A DNA stretch of 34,476 bases, taken from assembly GCF_001591385.1 (NCBI RefSeq), contig NZ_BCUU01000057.1, positions 1 to 34,476 on the forward strand. The letters run 5' to 3'. The DNA comes from Variovorax soli NBRC 106424. GTDB taxonomy: Bacteria > Pseudomonadota > Gammaproteobacteria > Burkholderiales > Burkholderiaceae_C. Shown here in pieces: positions 33,016-34,476 of this stretch (positions are counted from its first letter, which is position 1; each line of letters starts with the position of its first letter). The notes under the pieces are model-generated. The model ran no database searches. It was not told the origin of the DNA and worked only from the letters and a program-made list of their open reading frames with translations. The position numbers and the translations under genes are program-made.

Positions 33016-34178
33016 ACGACGATCTGCGTGAAACGCGCGAAGCCCTGGCCGATGCAATCACGCGCTTTGCCAGGAGCGAGATCGCACCCAACGCCACGGC
33101 CTGGGACGAAGCCGGCGAGTTTCCGCGCCAGCTCTACCGGCGCGCCGGCGAACTGGGCTTCCTGGGCATCGGCTACCCCGAGGAACTGGGCGGCACGCCC
33201 GCCTCGCTCGCGCTGAAGCTGCCGGTGTGGGTGGCACTGGCCCGCCACGGCGCCAGCGGCGGCGTGCTGGCCAGCCTGTTCTCGCACAACATCGGCCTGC
33301 CGCCCGTCATCGCCCACGGCTCGCCGGCGCTGCAGCGCGAGGTGGTCCCGGCCGTGCTGCGCGGCGAGAAGATCTCGGCCCTGGCCATCACCGAGCCGGG
33401 CGGCGGCTCGGACGTGGCGCAACTGCGCACCACGGCAAGGCGGGATGGCGACCACTACGTCGTCGACGGCGAGAAGACCTTCATCACTTCCGGCATGCGG
33501 GCCGACTGGTTCACCGTGGCCGTGCGCACCGACCTTTCGTCCAAAGGCGCGGGCGGCATCTCGATGCTGCTGGTGCCGGGCGACGCACCCGGCGTCCGCC
33601 GCACAAAGCTGGCCAAGATGGGCTGGCATTGCTCCGACACCGCGCAGCTGCATTTCGACGGCGTGCGGGTGCCGGCGCACCACCTGCTGGGCAGCGAGGG
33701 CGCGGGCTTTCGCATCATCATGGGCAACTTCAACGGCGAGCGCTTCGGCCTGGCCGCCGCGGCGCTGGGCTTCGCGCAAGCCTGCCTGGACGAGGCCCTG
33801 GCGTGGGCGCGCCAGCGCAAGACCTTCGGCGCGGCACTGGTCGAGCACCAGGTGCTGCGCCACAAGCTGGTGGACATGCAGATGCGCATTTCGTCCACCG
33901 AGGCCTGGCTGGAGCAGGTGGCCGCGCAGGGCGATGCGCTGGCCGCCCAGGGCCGCGCCGATGCGCCGGAGTGGGTGGCGCAGGTTTGCCTCTTGAAGAA
34001 CCACGCCACGCAAACCATGCAGTTCTGCGCCGACGCCGCGGTGCAGATCCTGGGCGGCATGGGCTACATGCGCGGCACGGTCAGCGAGCGCATCTACCGC
34101 GAGGTGAAGGTGATGATGATCGGCGGCGGCGCCGAGGAAATCATGAAGGAACTGGCGGCCAGGCAGCTCGGCTGGTGA
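33012..34178 (+). CDS. Second acyl-CoA dehydrogenase of the carboxylase operon
   Basis: A 388-residue acyl-CoA dehydrogenase, distinct from its neighbour in sequence but with the same plan: ITEPGGGSDVAQLRTTA (126-142), KTFITSG (155-161) and LGGMGYMRGTVSERIYREVK near the end. The canonical late Glu is again a Gly (MIGGGAEEIM, Gly372), and a Glu-Arg at 243-244 (NGERFG) is in the isovaleryl-type catalytic position. It is translationally coupled to the gene before it by an ATGA overlap. Two such enzymes in a row imply two rounds of oxidation or a heteromeric enzyme. Its stop is 13 bases from the converging gene. Confidence 0.93.
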   Translation: MNDDLRETREALADAITRFARSEIAPNATAWDEAGEFPRQLYRRAGELGFLGIGYPEELGGTPASLALKLPVWVALARHGASGGVLASLFSHNIGLPPVIAHGSPALQREVVPAVLRGEKISALAITEPGGGSDVAQLRTTARRDGDHYVVDGEKTFITSGMRADWFTVAVRTDLSSKGAGGISMLLVPGDAPGVRRTKLAKMGWHCSDTAQLHFDGVRVPAHHLLGSEGAGFRIIMGNFNGERFGLAAAALGFAQACLDEALAWARQRKTFGAALVEHQVLRHKLVDMQMRISSTEAWLEQVAAQGDALAAQGRADAPEWVAQVCLLKNHATQTMQFCADAAVQILGGMGYMRGTVSERIYREVKVMMIGGGAEEIMKELAARQLGW

Positions 34179-34191
34179 ACAACGGTGCTGC

Positions 34192-34476
34192 TCAGCGGCA
34201 CACCACCGTCGTGCCCACCGGGCGGCAGGTCTTGCCGTCGATGTTCTGGTAGCGGTCCAGCTTGCCGGTGTTCTGGTTGTAGGTGTTGCCCTGCCGGTCG
34301 GTGCAGCCGGTGGCGTCGCAGTTGCGGATGCGCGGGCGCATGTCGCGCGGCCGCGCGGGCGGGCGCTGCACGCCGCCGGCATAGGGATACGGATAGGGGT
34401 AGTAGCCGTCGGCCACCTGCGGGTCGGCGCCCAGGTCGCCGTCCCAGCGCTGGGCGTCGGTGCGCTCGCTGGGGCC
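34192..34476 (-). CDS. Tyr/Pro-rich protein with a Cys-containing C-terminal domain, truncated by the window edge
   Basis: The frame is open to the right edge, so the N-terminus is outside the window. About 94 residues are visible: an acidic part with RWDGDLGADP, a Tyr/Pro run YYPYPYPYAGG, a basic RPPARPRDMRPRIR stretch, and a compact C-terminal part with four cysteines in CDATGC and GKTCRPVGTTVVC around DRQGNTYNQNTG. Small exported proteins of Burkholderiales often have such an ending, and paired cysteines suggest a periplasmic location, but the signal peptide cannot be seen. Function unknown. It converges on the acyl-CoA dehydrogenase with only 13 bases between stops. Confidence 0.7.
   Translation of the reverse strand, partial: GPSERTDAQRWDGDLGADPQVADGYYPYPYPYAGGVQRPPARPRDMRPRIRNCDATGCTDRQGNTYNQNTGKLDRYQNIDGKTCRPVGTTVVCR

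Noticed and set aside
27244..34178. Leucine degradation (liu) cluster
   Set aside because: The methylglutaconyl-CoA hydratase and HMG-CoA lyase are absent, the gene order differs, and the beta subunit lacks the usual methylcrotonyl pocket sequence.
1..34476. CRISPR array, rRNA or insertion sequence
   Set aside because: No regularly spaced repeats, no rRNA sequence and no transposase or terminal repeat pair with a transposase gene were seen.

Overview
The window is a GC-rich bacterial chromosome segment. Gene content and codon style (glutathione reductase, AMP nucleosidase, a RhlE-type helicase, a NodIJ-like ABC pair, an ECF sigma factor of the ECF42 type, an acyl-CoA carboxylase operon) fit a betaproteobacterium of the Comamonadaceae, probably Variovorax-like. 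That placement is inference from protein style; no rRNA or other phylogenetic marker is present.

Layout. 1-4956 is housekeeping: a 5'-truncated glutathione reductase, AMP nucleosidase, a compound inverted repeat, a small acidic protein overlapping a DEAD-box helicase, and a divergent SUI1/YciH-like gene. 4957-8464 is an island of visibly lower GC (31 of 60 bases are G/C at 5941-6000, against 47 of 60 at 12001-12060). It holds a 54-bp perfect palindrome, a possible remnant of a cadherin/VCBS-type repeat protein, one large SIR2-STAND gene that looks like a stand-alone anti-phage NADase, and a two-helix membrane protein. 8465-10804 is an ArsR-like regulator divergent from a P450 and an ABM-domain mono-oxygenase. 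10827-12675 is a LysR regulator divergent from a 3-oxoadipate enol-lactonase-like hydrolase, with two dyads between them, one of which covers the hydrolase Shine-Dalgarno. 12770-16153 holds a NodIJ-like ABC exporter, a YvlD-type membrane protein and a zinc-type dehydrogenase/quinone reductase.

16186-22307 is a copper/silver efflux operon: a small secreted Cys/Met protein, then CusC-, CusB- and CusA-like genes joined by 4-base overlaps. An HSL-family esterase converges on it. 23417-26266 is a likely operon of a CopD-domain protein, an ECF42-type sigma factor and a DedA-rhodanese fusion. 26354-26767 is a hypothetical gene, followed by a 258-bp nested palindromic element.

27244-34178 is a tight five-gene catabolic operon: carboxyltransferase, biotin carboxylase/biotin carrier, an atypical SDR and two isovaleryl-CoA-dehydrogenase-type acyl-CoA dehydrogenases. 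It looks like a pathway for beta-methyl-branched acyl-CoAs whose substrate cannot be named. The window ends in a partial secreted-type protein on the minus strand.

The most novel-looking items are the solitary SIR2-STAND gene and its island, the carboxylase operon, and the two large palindromic elements.
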